A stretch of DNA of 64,000 nucleotides, from the NCBI GenBank assembly GCA_003260075.1, contig QLIY01000264.1:62001-126000 (forward strand). Reading direction: 5' to 3'. Every line of letters starts with the position of its first letter. Position 1 is the stretch's first letter. This DNA is from Phallusia mammillata (lineage: Eukaryota; Chordata; Ascidiacea; Phlebobranchia; Ascidiidae). Below, in pieces: positions 11,913 through 21,999 of the stretch. The notes under the pieces were generated by a model. It was given only the letters and a program-made list of their open reading frames with translations. It was not told the origin of the DNA and did no database searches. A program made the position numbers and the translations under genes.

Positions 11913-14900
11913 ACGAACCGAAGCCGACCGAATCCGAACCGATCCCGAACCGATCCCGAACCGAGCCCGAACCAAACCCGAACCCGAACCCGAACCCGAC
12001 AAGCGAAACTGGTATTCTTGTCATAACTGATATTGAATGATACAGAGACGGTGGCCCTGGCGGATGTTCATGTGAATGCAACCAGTGGACATTCTGGTGT
12101 AGTGTTATTGGTCAAGATTGCTATCACGACTTGGGAGATCCAGGCCCACCAGGAGAAAGCGGAGAAGATGGTTTTGAAGCTTACAGCCCTAATGTGGTGA
12201 GTCCGGTCAATCACGCGTTGTTGACAGAAAACAAAATGGTTTTCGTTTGTAAAAACTTTGAAATGTAATAGATAAAATTGCTTAGTACAGTGAGTCCAAA
12301 CAGGATTTCAAGAAGTAGTCAATGAAATCAATTTTTGGAGTCAATGTTTTTAGCTATTGTATAAAATTTACACACGTTTCATAAACGATTTGCATTTTTT
12401 TTAGTCAAGATGGTTGTAGCAACGCTATGTTATTTCAATTGAGAGCAATGATTTTTGTTTTTGTAATGTTCAAGTTATGTCTACAGAACACTGCTGGAAC
12501 TGTAGGCAACGCTGACTTGCAAACTATTGAAAGCGTGAAGCCGTGGTTTGAAAATGACATGGAACTACTCAACCTGATTCGTCGTAACGGTGAGATGCTC
12601 TTCCAGCGAAACGACAATGATGGAGCCAAAGCAGTTTTCGAGTTTATTCTCTCGGTCACCGATGAAAGTTCTATCATGTATAACGAGGTAACCATGCAAA
12701 AAATGCAGACAATTTCTCCTTTCTTATCCTTGTATAAGCAAACAATATAGGTTTAACCTGTTAAAATTCCGTAAAACAATATGTAACATACGAACAAGCA
12801 CTTAAATAGTCAAAAGACCCAAGGTTATTTAATACGTACTGATAGAAACATTGCTGTTGCCAACTAACACTTCCTAAGCTTGTGTAACAGATTTGTTAAA
12901 ATTTAAAGCATAAATTAACTTCTCATCCAAAGGGCTGATCCCATGCAGTACGTGTGTACGTTTAGCTGATCAATATTCGAACTTGTCCACTCCGAAATCC
13001 TTCTACTAAGAAGCTGACATGCGCAGCACACAAGGCAGGCAACAGTAATTGGGGTTCAACTTTCGGCGTGTTTACCACTGAGCCTGTGTAGTTGGTCACT
13101 GAAAGACTCCTGTCGTGGGTTTGAATCCCAAATTCCAATAGATTTTTCTAGCCTTTGCCTTGCTATTTCGGAATGTTTGGGAGGCCGACTTGATTCTGTA
13201 TAAAGCCTTCAATGGGCCTTGCACACTATGAAAACTGTGTTGAAGTGTAACCCAAAGCATGTGTTTACTTGTATAATATGCAACAAAGTTTTGCCAAGTG
13301 GTCTTGTTTTGAATCACAATTACCGATTTTAGGTTGCCGAACTTTTGGATTACATTGAGGAGGGATTTGATTTCTATGGTAACACTGAGTATTACGCTCC
13401 TGACAAAGACTGGACGGACTTAAAAGAAACTGTCAGCGATCAACTTGACGTTGGGACACAGCTTGAAAATACATTCAACCTGGTTCTTGCCAACGTGAGT
13501 GATATAAAATTGTTGTTTAACTACTTCTTCTGTCCAAGGTGAAGAAACAAACTAACACTGTGTAGTTAGCGGATTCGGAATTAAAGCCTAAAACCCGACC
13601 TGAACCTGGTTTTATTAAACCAATCCTTAAATCAGCTCTCAAGTTAGAATGTGTAGCTACAGCGTTTACCATCTATCCACCAATTTTGCCCTCAACTTTG
13701 TCGCGCTTTTGTAACTTTTTTTAAGTCTCAATGTTGCGCATCATGTTTTAGCCTGGTGTTATTGTATATCGCAATAGTGCTGCAACGATTTGCTTTACCC
13801 GGCTAAATAAACACAACAACAAAACAACTAACGTGAAATCACGATACAAGTTTGGCGGAGTGTCAATTTAGATCACGCCCGAAACCGAACCTGACCTATA
13901 CAACTAAGATTTGGCTGTTGCTGTTACATCCTTCTAGGGCTAGGCATATAATCTTGCTAAGCGTAGAAAGCTTTTCTAACACAAGTTTAATAGTAGAGGC
14001 TCTTAATCTGTTTTCATTCGTTTATCACTTGATGACAGCTGAAAGACTAGTAATTACCCACGTTTGTTTACCGCAGTAATCCCAAATATGTATTAATACT
14101 TGCATATTTGTATTTGCTCCCACATAAAGTCAAAGTTACCCATTAGGGTCATTTGTCTCTGTTTGGGCGGCGATTGTCTAACGTCTTGTAATGTTATTGA
14201 CTTCAAACAGATGAACGATATTGAGACAACATGTCTTCAAGTGCAATCTGTGGTCAACCTTGTTTCCAGTACACGACTAAATCAACTTGAATTCAAAGAA
14301 TCTGATGTAGCCGACAAGAAGGAGCTTTACCAGGATGCCCTAGATTTGATTGAGCAAACCATGGCAGAGGAGATGGCACAAATTGAGCTCCTTGTGCCTA
14401 TAGTTATGAAAGAATTAAAGCAGGTAAGTTTAGGTAGACTTTCCTTTTGGTCTTCGTTGTGCAGTTGTGTGACTAACTAGTTATGGGGTGATATAAATGT
14501 GCACCAACTGATATAAATGTACACCAAGTGATATAAATGTTAACCAAGCGATGTTATGGTGCACCAAGCGCTGTTATGGTGCACCAGGCGATGTTAAGGT
14601 ACACCAAGAGATATAAAGGTGCAACAATCGATGTTAAGGTACACCAAGCGATATGAAGGTGCACCAAGCGATGTTAAGGTACACCAAGCGATATGAATGT
14701 GCACCCAGCGATGTTAAAGTACACCAAGCGATACAAATGTACACCAAGTGATATAAATGTACACCAAGTGATGTTAAGGTGCACCAAGTGATATAAATGT
14801 GCACCAAGCGATATAAAGGAGCCATAATAAGGTGCAAAAAGCGTTACTAAAGTGATATTAACCTTTGCTCCCCCCAAAAGTGGAGCACCAAGCAAAGTAA

Positions 14901-15465
14901 GTGATCCAAGCGATCGTAGCGATCCTGTATAATTTAGATGCACCATTTATACTTCGTGTTTAGCATCTTTCAATGCTTGCCATTTCAACCACCGTTGTTT
15001 ACATAAAAAAATTTGCCATAATTTGTCGTTGGTATAATGTACCATGCAAATGCAATATTGAATACTTTGCAAATTTTTAAAATGCAGGACCAACGTAAAG
15101 GATTGAGAGACTACTTGGGAGGAATTACTGCATGTGCTGTTGGAATATACACAGGGAATGTTGAGACCGTTGTAGCTGGGGCAATGTCGGTAACTAACAT
15201 TTTAATTTGTTCTAAGCAAATGCCCCCCCCCCGTAGCTGGGGCAATGTCGGTAACTAACATTTTAATTTGTTCTAAGCAATTATGTATTGAGAATTTAAA
15301 CGGTGAAAGGTATAGTGTTCTGATGTATAGATTTAATACAGATGACTGGTGTTAATTTAGGTTTGAAACGCATTTAGAATTGAGGTGAAAAAGCAATTAA
15401 TAGGTAAAAATCAGTTGTCACATGTAACTGTATCTTGTGTCACATATTTCGATATGTCTATAACG

Positions 15466-15520
<55 letters not shown>

Positions 15521-18500
15521 AAACTACAACTTGTGCTGAATAAAGTCACGTCGTATCATAGGCATCTTACTCTAAAAATATAGGCATTGAATTAACTTGG
15601 TAAGCTAACAAAAACGAAAAAAGTTGGTGTTTAGATATCACAAAACATCAGTGGTGTTTAAATATCACAATGTATTATTCATATTTAATATCTTTCTAAT
15701 TGTCAAAGCTAACAACGATTTCACTTTTACAGATCGGCAACACACTATTAGCTAAACCAGACTGTCCAGCGCCATCTGTCGAAAGCGTCATGGACTCGCT
15801 GGAAGAAAAGTAAACAATTTTTTAGTGTTTCTTGCAAATAGATTTTAGTACATGAAAACATTAGGTCTTTTAAACTTGCGATATATATATCTACCGTCTT
15901 ACTAGGACTATCAGTGTTGCAAATAGAAAGACATTAAATCTACACACAAGAGGTTTATTATAGTCTTCTTCCCAGAGTTGTAAGCGGGTCCAAAATTTAA
16001 GCCCGAACCTGACCCGAACCCAAAAGTATCGCCTGAAGCCCGACCCGAACCCGAATCGAGGACATGTACAATGGGCAACAGCTTAAACAAGACGTTTTGG
16101 GATTGTTGGGCATCAGTATATTTATCAACTAGCTACTTAGCTCGGTAATTTACATTTGAAAAAAAAATAAGGATACAGAACGTCAAGCCACCCCTGAATT
16201 AGGCCCGTTTGTTACAAAAACCTTAGCCCGAACCCGAACTCGAACCCGAACCCGAACCCGAACCCGGACCAGGTCAGTCCGACCCGACTTACAACTCTGC
16301 TTCATCCACCCAGCAACAACCTGGGTGATTCTCGTTTTCAGTTAGAAATATTTCTTACTTAAAACGTGACACGTACTTTTTGACTTCATTTTTTCAAAAG
16401 TGCCTACTTAATGCACGTTTAATCTTGTTTTCAGCCTGAACTTTGCGTTTGAATACGAAGAAATGGATCCAGCTGATTTAGACTTTAGTGCAATGGACGC
16501 CTCAGCTGTTCCCATTATAATGTTGAGTGATTTATTAAAAGACAGATCTCAACTATTGCAAGATCTGCGCTGTCTTTTCACCGATACCAACTCAGATGAC
16601 GTAAGCAGATGACATGAAGTGCATTTCAGCATTAACTTTTTTAAGCAACTTGAACCAGAAACTTGAGCGGCATTACTTCAGCCCTCGGTTGTCAGGAAAG
16701 TTGAATTAAATTAAAATCAAAAATTTAATAAAATCGAAAAATAATAAACGACAATGAATGCATTCAGGCGTTGTCCGCCCCTAATGAAAAAACGAAACAA
16801 ATAAGCGTAATTAACAGTGCGCAACGTGTTGTTTTTTCTCTTGAACTTTAAGATATCTATTTTTGTCCACAATGTCGTACCAAAGCTGGTACAGATACAG
16901 ATGACCTTAAATAAATACGCTTACACATCTACAGTTAACCTTACATTTAGGCTCTCGACTTGGAAAGGTTGATCAACGATTATTTCCGAGATGGCGCTTT
17001 CCGTATCAAGTTGATCGACATGTTGATTAACATGGATGCTCAACTTAAGGTAAGGAGTTTAGTTCTAAATTTACAAAAATTAAAAGACGATGCCATGATG
17101 CTTTGATTTCCTCATTAATGTGAACGCGAACAAAATTTTAAGACAACATGTAAGTTTACACCTAATGAGGACATTTAACGTAAAGAATATAATAAAGTAA
17201 AGAATACGCGTGTGTAAGTTATATTTATTTTTTGACAACTCTTGACTCAAACTATGAAGAAAACGTATCTTACAACATCTGCAAGTATGATATTGCAAGT
17301 TTGACACCGACATCGGGTTTTGTGCACTTTTGTTCCTTAAAACACACGTCAAATGAATAACGGGCAACTGTAAGGTAACAAGCGACCATCATAGCAACTT
17401 TTAACTTAAAGGCATAGGTTGTACAGAAACAAATATTTTAGCAAGGTTGCAAAAGAGAAAAAAAACTTTTGCTGCTTGGGTTCATCAATCCCACAGTTAA
17501 TGTTTTCCCCCCCCCCGGTTGTACAGAAACAAATATTTTAGCAAGGTTGCAAAAGAGAAAAAAACTTTTGCTGCTTGGGTTCATCAATCCCACAGTTAAG
17601 GTGTTTTTTGTTGTAGCAAATTGGTTACAACAAAGAACTGGTGGCCGAAACAGCTGCCGACGTTAATCTGGCTGTTGAGGAAACGCAAAACAGTGTCCCC
17701 ATGCAAGGAATGGAAACTTATACCGACATGCTGCTCAAGTAAGTATCACCTCCCAAATGGAAATTACGAGTCTTATGCAAATAAACAGATAATGCTAATA
17801 ACCGGAATAGGCTATTATTTAACATCAGTATAATGAGTTCAAGTTGTTTAACACTTTAAGATGTCTATGCAATAAAATGGACTGTGGGATTAACTAAATT
17901 AATCAGTAACTTATGATCCATTACTTTATGACTTTACAGTCTGTACCAACAACAAGAAAACGCTATTATGGAATCTATTTATGAATTATCCAAAGCTTAT
18001 CAGTTCGAAAGTCTTATGGATTTTCATGCGATTGACCAATTCAGCTCCGAATTTAGCGACCAGGTATAACTAACATCCCATAATAAGTTTTTTAATCCCC
18101 GACATATTACCAAACTATAATTCCTTTACAGGCTACTGTTGACAATCTTGGTGCTTTGGTTGGAATGGTTCAACTTCAGTTGATATATCAGGACCTGGAA
18201 ACTCAAAGAGACAACTTCTTAGACCTGACTGCTTCTTCAGCGGGTCCAAAATCGCATATATTCACTGCATATTGGGAATATAACACAGTGAGTGCGATAA
18301 GCCATGTGTATGACTACAAACATTTATATCATAACAACTTACATTTGCTAGAAACATTGTCAGACTTTAACCTTTTCATTGTTGAATTATCATGTAACTA
18401 ACTAATGCAGTACATTGTTTACGGATTATAACACCCCACTGCTAAGCTATAGGTGACACTGCTATGCTGTAAGTGTATAGTTGTCAAGCCAATGGCAAAA

Positions 18501-21500
18501 ACGATAAAGCAGAAAGCCTGCAACAAAAAGCAGAAAGCCCGCAACAAAAAGCAGAAAGCCCGCAACAAAAAGCAGAAAGCCACCAACAAAAAGCAGAAAG
18601 CCCACAACAAAAAGCAGAAAGCCCGCAACAAAAAGTAGAAAGCCCGCAACAAAAAGCAGAAAGCCCGCAACAAAAAACAGAAAGCCCGCGACTGAAACGA
18701 TCCTTACCTCTTATGTTTACGACACTGTATCTCAACTTAACAAACTGAGACTTGAGTTTAAATTCGCAAGAGCTGTTGCCTTAACGTGTCCATTATTTTG
18801 TGTCGAAACCCTCATTCTTAAATATACGGACAATAACCACTGTTTTGTTTGCTTGTGAATTTAAAAGGTTCGCTGCCGTTTAAACCCAAAGTTCTTCTTC
18901 TAGTTTTTACTCTTCTATCACTGTTGCCCCTGACAACAACCAGATAAAATTCATCTTTGCAAAACAAAACACAGAAACCATGACTATACAAAATGAATGA
19001 TTCCCTAGGGCCTAAACAAAAAACAATTACAAAAAATTTTAAATTACCACTTTTGGGGAAATTACTCACAGGTTAAGAACCACTGTTTAAAACTAAGAAC
19101 TAATTGATGTTTTATGTTTCATCCAGTGGTGGGATTCAGCCGGTTCGCACAGGTTCTATAGAACCGTCTCACGACATTTTATGATATCAGCTAACCGGTT
19201 AGCAATACTAGGGACTTCCCCCCCCCCTATAGAACCGTCTCACGAAATTTTATGAGATCAGCTAACCGGTTAGCAATACTAGGGACTGTCAATGGACTTT
19301 TTGTAAAAGAACCGGCTGAAAAAATTGACTTTCGTGATAGAACCGGCCGACAAAAAATTTGAATCCCACCACTGGTTTCATCTCAATGCTTCTATAGAAC
19401 AACTACCCAGGAGTGATCAAAGAGTTACAACAGACTGGACAAACCATGCTAAATGTGAATGTGGATCCACTTGATCCCCGAACGACTGGATGTGAGAGGT
19501 GTTACAACGGCCGCTTGGTGGGGCTGTACGTTGAAGTCGACGGAGACCCACAACCCTCTACGGTGCCATCCACGTATGTGCGTTTTGTACAAAGTTACTT
19601 TTTTATGATATTCACCACTTGTTGTGAATCCCAGCATCCGGTCTGTAAGTCGACATGGCCATAGAGGGAACTTACTTACGTTTAGGGATCAACAAACATG
19701 TGACAAATGTGTTATTTGTTCCCGTTAGTTCAAATTACAGTAGACAGGATATTATGAACACATATTAACTACTACAGAGTTGTAAACGGGCCTGAAGCTG
19801 GAGGCCCAACCCGAAATTTCATGCCCGAAACCCGACCCGAACCCAAATCGTTTTTGAGAAGTCCGTTTAGGCCCGAAAGTTTGATTGACAGGCAGCCTCA
19901 GGAAAGACCAAAACAACAAACACTATATACGATTGGTCATTAACAAGGCGTTTTAGGGCAGTATGACATTAGGTCAGGTCCAGCAACTGGCTACGGCCCG
20001 AACCCGAACCCGGCCCGATTTACAACTTTGAACTACTAATATCCTTAAAGTTAAGGGACCCTAAAATAAGCTGTGAGCCTTGTTGACACAAAACAACACC
20101 CCAATAAATCTGCGTCATGTTTTGGGTGTAAAATTTCTGCTATAGCCTAAAAAATATAATCACGATTGCGAGTAAAATCAATAGCGACGGTTTTATCATT
20201 TTTTGCTTCCGTGTATGGGCAGCTAAGATTAAAAGTTATGCCACTTGCGTCTTGCTCATAGATTTTAACATTTACTTTTGATTAGAACTTACGTGATTAT
20301 TGCGCACGAGGGTGATTCGGTTTTCCTGCAACCAACATCAGACGATGGAACAATTGGAGTCCAACTTCAACAAAGTCCGGAGGACATTGATGATGGAAAG
20401 ATCATGGACTACGATTCTTCCAACTACGTTTCTTCCGTCAATGATCCCCAACTCCAGATTAAGTTTGCTCAAGATGTAATTATGAAACATTTATTTCAAA
20501 GCAATGGTCTACTCGTATTTTGACGGTTTTAACGGAGAAATGGCCTAATTTGTTATCTACAAGACATTGAGTGTTGAAGGTCGTCATAGATTCATTCTAT
20601 ATTTTAAAAAAATTAAAAATTTATGAAACAGAAGGGGTTGTTTCTTTGATCTAATATAAACATTGTATAACCTCAATTAAAAACTTTACTCCAAATCTTC
20701 CAGTCTGGTAATTTTGTGCAGGCCCTTTACATAGCTGGGTGCTGTAACTTACTAAATATTCGGTTGAAACAGAAACCAATGTAGATGACAACGTTATAAG
20801 AGTCTAATCCGTTGTATGAAAATACACTTTTTATTTTAAACTTTTAAAGTCTTGTTTTTTTAGGAATATACGTTTTGTGAATACGACCCAGGTAATTTCT
20901 TCGGTTCCAAGCCGTGCAAGTCTCCATATGCCACTTACTTGCTCAAAGTGCCCAAGTCGGACAGCTACGTGTGTACCTTGGATCCAAATTACCTAATCTC
21001 TGGAAGTAACTGCCAGGACTTTGACTTTACAAGGTACATTTTTCAAGAGTTTTTCGACCAAAATTTTTTTTTTAAGTTGGAAGGTTTTGCAGTTTTTAAC
21101 TTTTAAATTTTGATGCAGGCTAAACACAATTCGAGTTTATGCGAAGATTCAATCGTGGAGCAATTATCCTGTCGATGCTGAAGACGTTACTAGGTAAAAT
21201 CACTAAGAGCATGTCATTTAGCCCTCGTAAACGAAACAACGCCAGAATCTGCCATTGAGCTACCAGGCCTGTTATGTTTGTGTATTGGGTTGTTCATTTT
21301 TATTCACAATGAGCCAATGACATATTAAGTCAAGCAAGAAATATTGAAAATTATTTGTGTCAAATTTCATCACATTGATCTAAAGTCCAAAGTCACTGTT
21401 CTCAAACTATTTCTTGCACCTGCCCTTTGGATAATTTGTTAATTTCGAAGTATTTTTGTATAGGTAGTCGAATTGCGGTTTTGTTATTTATTTATTTTGT

Positions 21501-21554
21501 TGTCGTTTCCACAGACGCATCCGAAAGCTGAAAATGGAGGAAGATTCTGACTAA
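5344..21554 (+). CDS. Gene A: secreted H-type-lectin-like / collagen-like protein, 1113 aa, 24 exons
   Basis: Exons: 5344-5416, 5965-6082, 6944-7050, 7453-7615, 8287-8452, 8744-8908, 9876-10020, 11249-11429, 12046-12196, 12487-12687, 13333-13494, 14211-14423, 15088-15189, 15733-15809, 16435-16600, 16951-17049, 17617-17738, 17940-18063, 18132-18287, 19398-19573, 20286-20475, 20864-21033, 21119-21193, 21515-21554 (3342 nt, all phases agree). Signal peptide at residues 1-20. Residues about 30-98 match the H-type lectin pattern (RINFYTTFPSVPRVQAWARG, then GFTALV and LSWTATE). Residues 265-420 hold short Gly-X-Y blocks (GKGKKGAQGAQGP, GRRGEKGGTGGPG, GDPGPPGESGEDG) and Cys clusters (CDSSCGRDC, CSCEC). 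Residues 424-900 look mostly helical, with a Gly/Ala-rich stretch GGITACAVG in exon 13. Residues 900-1113 look beta-rich with paired Cys. Intron 4 uses a GC donor (AAAAG|GCCAGT). Paralogs B and C confirm the exon model. Glycan binding is inferred; I know no described family with this full architecture. Confidence 0.85.
7690..7790. repeat. Dispersed repeat, also found at about 31655-32195
   Basis: The segment with GTGCAGCTGGTGACGAGAG, then GGCCGTGTTGGCT and CCAGTTTGTTGGAAGT, recurs near 31655-32195, where a hAT-like element splits it. It lies in intron 4 of gene A. Confidence 0.5.
7928..8245 (+). repeat. tRNA-derived SINE
   Basis: The element opens with TTTAGGGCTGATCCCAGT and carries pol III box A-like TAGCTTAGTTGGTAGAG (near 8089) and box B GGTTCGAATCC (near 8131), then a tRNA-unrelated tail. 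Related copies lie at 12931, 34974 and 41200. It sits in intron 4 of gene A. It is not a functional tRNA gene. Confidence 0.75.
8942..9271. mobile_element. Non-autonomous hAT-like element
   Basis: The left end ACTGGTGTCCAAAC (from 8943) pairs with the right end GTTTGGACACGCCTG-type sequence (ACTTTGGACACGCCTG, to 9271). Near-identical 8-bp flanks, GTCTATTG and GTCTACTG, look like a target-site duplication. About 330 bp, no transposase, in intron 6 of gene A. Confidence 0.65.
9735..9800 (-). repeat. tRNA-like SINE fragment
   Basis: On the minus strand the segment ends in GGGTTCAAACCCCAT, a box-B-like sequence, preceded by GACCGAATGGTTTAGAGCG. No cloverleaf or terminator makes it a tRNA gene. 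Confidence 0.35.
10160..10260. repeat. Inverted-repeat element
   Basis: GGTAGAGCTACCAACAC at the left and GTGTTAGTAGCTCTACC at the right form imperfect inverted arms about 70 bp apart. The right arm recurs next to the n at 49645 in gene B. Confidence 0.4.
10606..10643. other. 38-base poly-C run, probable gap filler
   Basis: A pure run of 38 C in intron 7 of gene A. Other pure C runs in the window are clearly joints between duplicated contig ends, so this is more likely padding than real sequence. Confidence 0.6.
10904..11174. mobile_element. CAGAGTTGTAAACGGG element with CCCGAA-rich interior
   Basis: Terminal inverted repeats CAGAGTTGTAAACGGG and GACTTACAACTCTG bound about 270 bp with degenerate ACCCGAACCCG repeats and the internal block GTTTGATAGACAGGC. 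Both flanks hold GTATGG. The same family occurs at 15973, 19775 and 25680. Intron 7 of gene A. Confidence 0.65.
11590..12010. repeat. CCCGAACCAAA satellite-like tract with 89-base poly-C run
   Basis: Degenerate repeats of ACCCGAACCAA and CCGAACCGAT flank a pure run of 89 C (11824-11912). The tract resembles the interior of the CAGAGTTGTAAACGGG element but lacks clear ends. Pro/Asn/Gly-rich frames here are repeat translations. Intron 8 of gene A. Confidence 0.6.
12931..13230 (+). repeat. tRNA-derived SINE, decayed copy
   Basis: It opens with AGGGCTGATCCCATG and has a decayed box A and box B-like GGGTTTGAATCCC, matching the copy at 7928 through its tail (GATTCTGTATAAAGCCTTCAA). Intron 10 of gene A. 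Confidence 0.65.
14488..14821. repeat. 20-bp minisatellite, about 16 copies
   Basis: A tandem array of about 20 bp units, consensus GCACCAAGCGATATAAATGT, with variants such as GATGTTAAGGT. It fills part of intron 12 of gene A. Open frames inside (Leu/Val/His-rich) are repeat translations. Confidence 0.85.
15223..15280. other. 10-C joint with duplicated exon 13 edge
   Basis: Ten C at 15223-15232 are followed by a second copy of about 47 bp covering the end of gene A exon 13 and its donor (original from about 15174). Probably unmerged contig ends, not a real duplication. Confidence 0.75.
15466..15518. other. 53-base poly-C run, probable gap filler
   Basis: A pure C run in intron 13 of gene A with no surrounding C-rich context. 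Confidence 0.55.
15973..16299. mobile_element. CAGAGTTGTAAACGGG-family element
   Basis: Ends CAGAGTTGTAAGCGGG and GACTTACAACTCTG, with ACCCGAACCCG repeats inside. The 8-bp flanks CTTCTTCC and CTTCATCC match at 7 of 8 positions. Intron 14 of gene A. Confidence 0.7.
17420..17600. other. 10-C joint with false duplication in intron 16 of gene A
   Basis: About 90 bp starting GGTTGTACAGAAACAAATA occurs twice, separated by exactly ten C at 17507-17516. The copies are almost identical, as expected for overlapping contig ends left unmerged. Confidence 0.75.
18505..18693. repeat. 21-bp minisatellite, 9 copies
   Basis: Nine near-identical 21-bp units, consensus AAAAGCAGAAAGCCCGCAAC plus A, within intron 19 of gene A. 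Because 21 is a multiple of 3, all frames stay open (for example QKAESPQ repeated), giving long frames on both strands that are not genes. Confidence 0.9.
19124..19374. mobile_element. Non-autonomous hAT-like element (CAGTGGTGGGATTC ends)
   Basis: Inverted ends CAGTGGTGGGATTC and GAATCCCACCACTG, with a perfect 8-bp target-site duplication GTTTCATC on both sides. A ten-C joint at 19218-19227 duplicates about 60 bp inside, so the true element is shorter. Intron 19 of gene A, just before exon 20. Confidence 0.85.
19775..20030. mobile_element. CAGAGTTGTAAACGGG-family element
   Basis: Ends CAGAGTTGTAAACGGG and CCCGATTTACAACTTTG, with a perfect 8-bp flank duplication AACTACTA. The interior has CCCGAACCCG repeats and GTTTGATTGACAGGC. 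Intron 20 of gene A. The 8-bp duplication places the family among hAT-like elements. Confidence 0.8.
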
Positions 21555-21629
21555 GATGACATTTAACAACCAATACATAGCAAAGGAATTCGCTTTCTAA
21601 TTCTGCATATTCTTTGTGCTAAAATCGAG

Positions 21630-21833
21630 CCCCCCCCCCTTTCATCACATTGATCTAAAGTCCAAAGTCACTGTTCTCAAACTATTTTTTGCACCTGCCC
21701 TTTGAACAGCTTGTTGATATCAAAACATATTTGTACAGGGAGTCGAATTGCAGTTTTGTGATTTATTTAATTGTCGTTATTTTACAGACGCATCCGCAAG
21801 CTGAAAATGGAGGAAGATTCTGCCCAAGCTTAA
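21630..21833 (+). pseudogene. Second copy of gene A last exon after a 10-C joint
   Basis: Ten C (21630-21639) precede a near copy of about 170 bp that includes intron end and last exon (21788-21833) encoding RRIRKLKMEEDSAQA then stop, against RRIRKLKMEEDSD at 21515-21554. The copies differ at several bases, so they may be two alleles placed in series. Either could be the true 3' end. Confidence 0.65.
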
Positions 21834-21919
21834 ATTAACAATCAATATGTGGCAAAGGCTTCGCTTTCTAATTCTACATATTCTTTGTGCTAAAATCGCA
21901 TAAACCATCTTTCGCACAA

Positions 21920-21925
21920 AATAAA
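21920..21925 (+). terminator. Poly(A) signal of gene A
   Basis: AATAAA about 90 bp after the second last-exon stop. The segment from about 21909 is repeated after the ten-C joint at 22801. Confidence 0.5.
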
Positions 21926-21999
21926 CTGGTTTTGGGAAGGCTTGTTTTAAGCTTATCTACAGTATATAAGAATAAAAAACAGCTTGCATAAAAAACTGC

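Noticed and set aside
11590-12010. Internal telomere-like repeat
   Set aside because: The CCCGAA units are degenerate, differ from the metazoan TTAGGG type, and match the interior of a local transposon family.
11594-12081. Long open frames rich in Gly or Pro
   Set aside because: They translate an 89-base C run and CCCGAA repeats, with no splice context or paralog support.
14488-14821. CRISPR array
   Set aside because: Units are back to back with no spacers, and the genome is eukaryotic.
14634-14946. Minus-strand frames of repeated Leu/Val/Ser/His peptides
   Set aside because: They are translations of the 20-bp minisatellite in gene A intron 12.
15223-15280. Exon duplication in gene A exon 13
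   Set aside because: Only the exon edge is repeated, directly after exactly ten C, the signature of an unmerged contig overlap.
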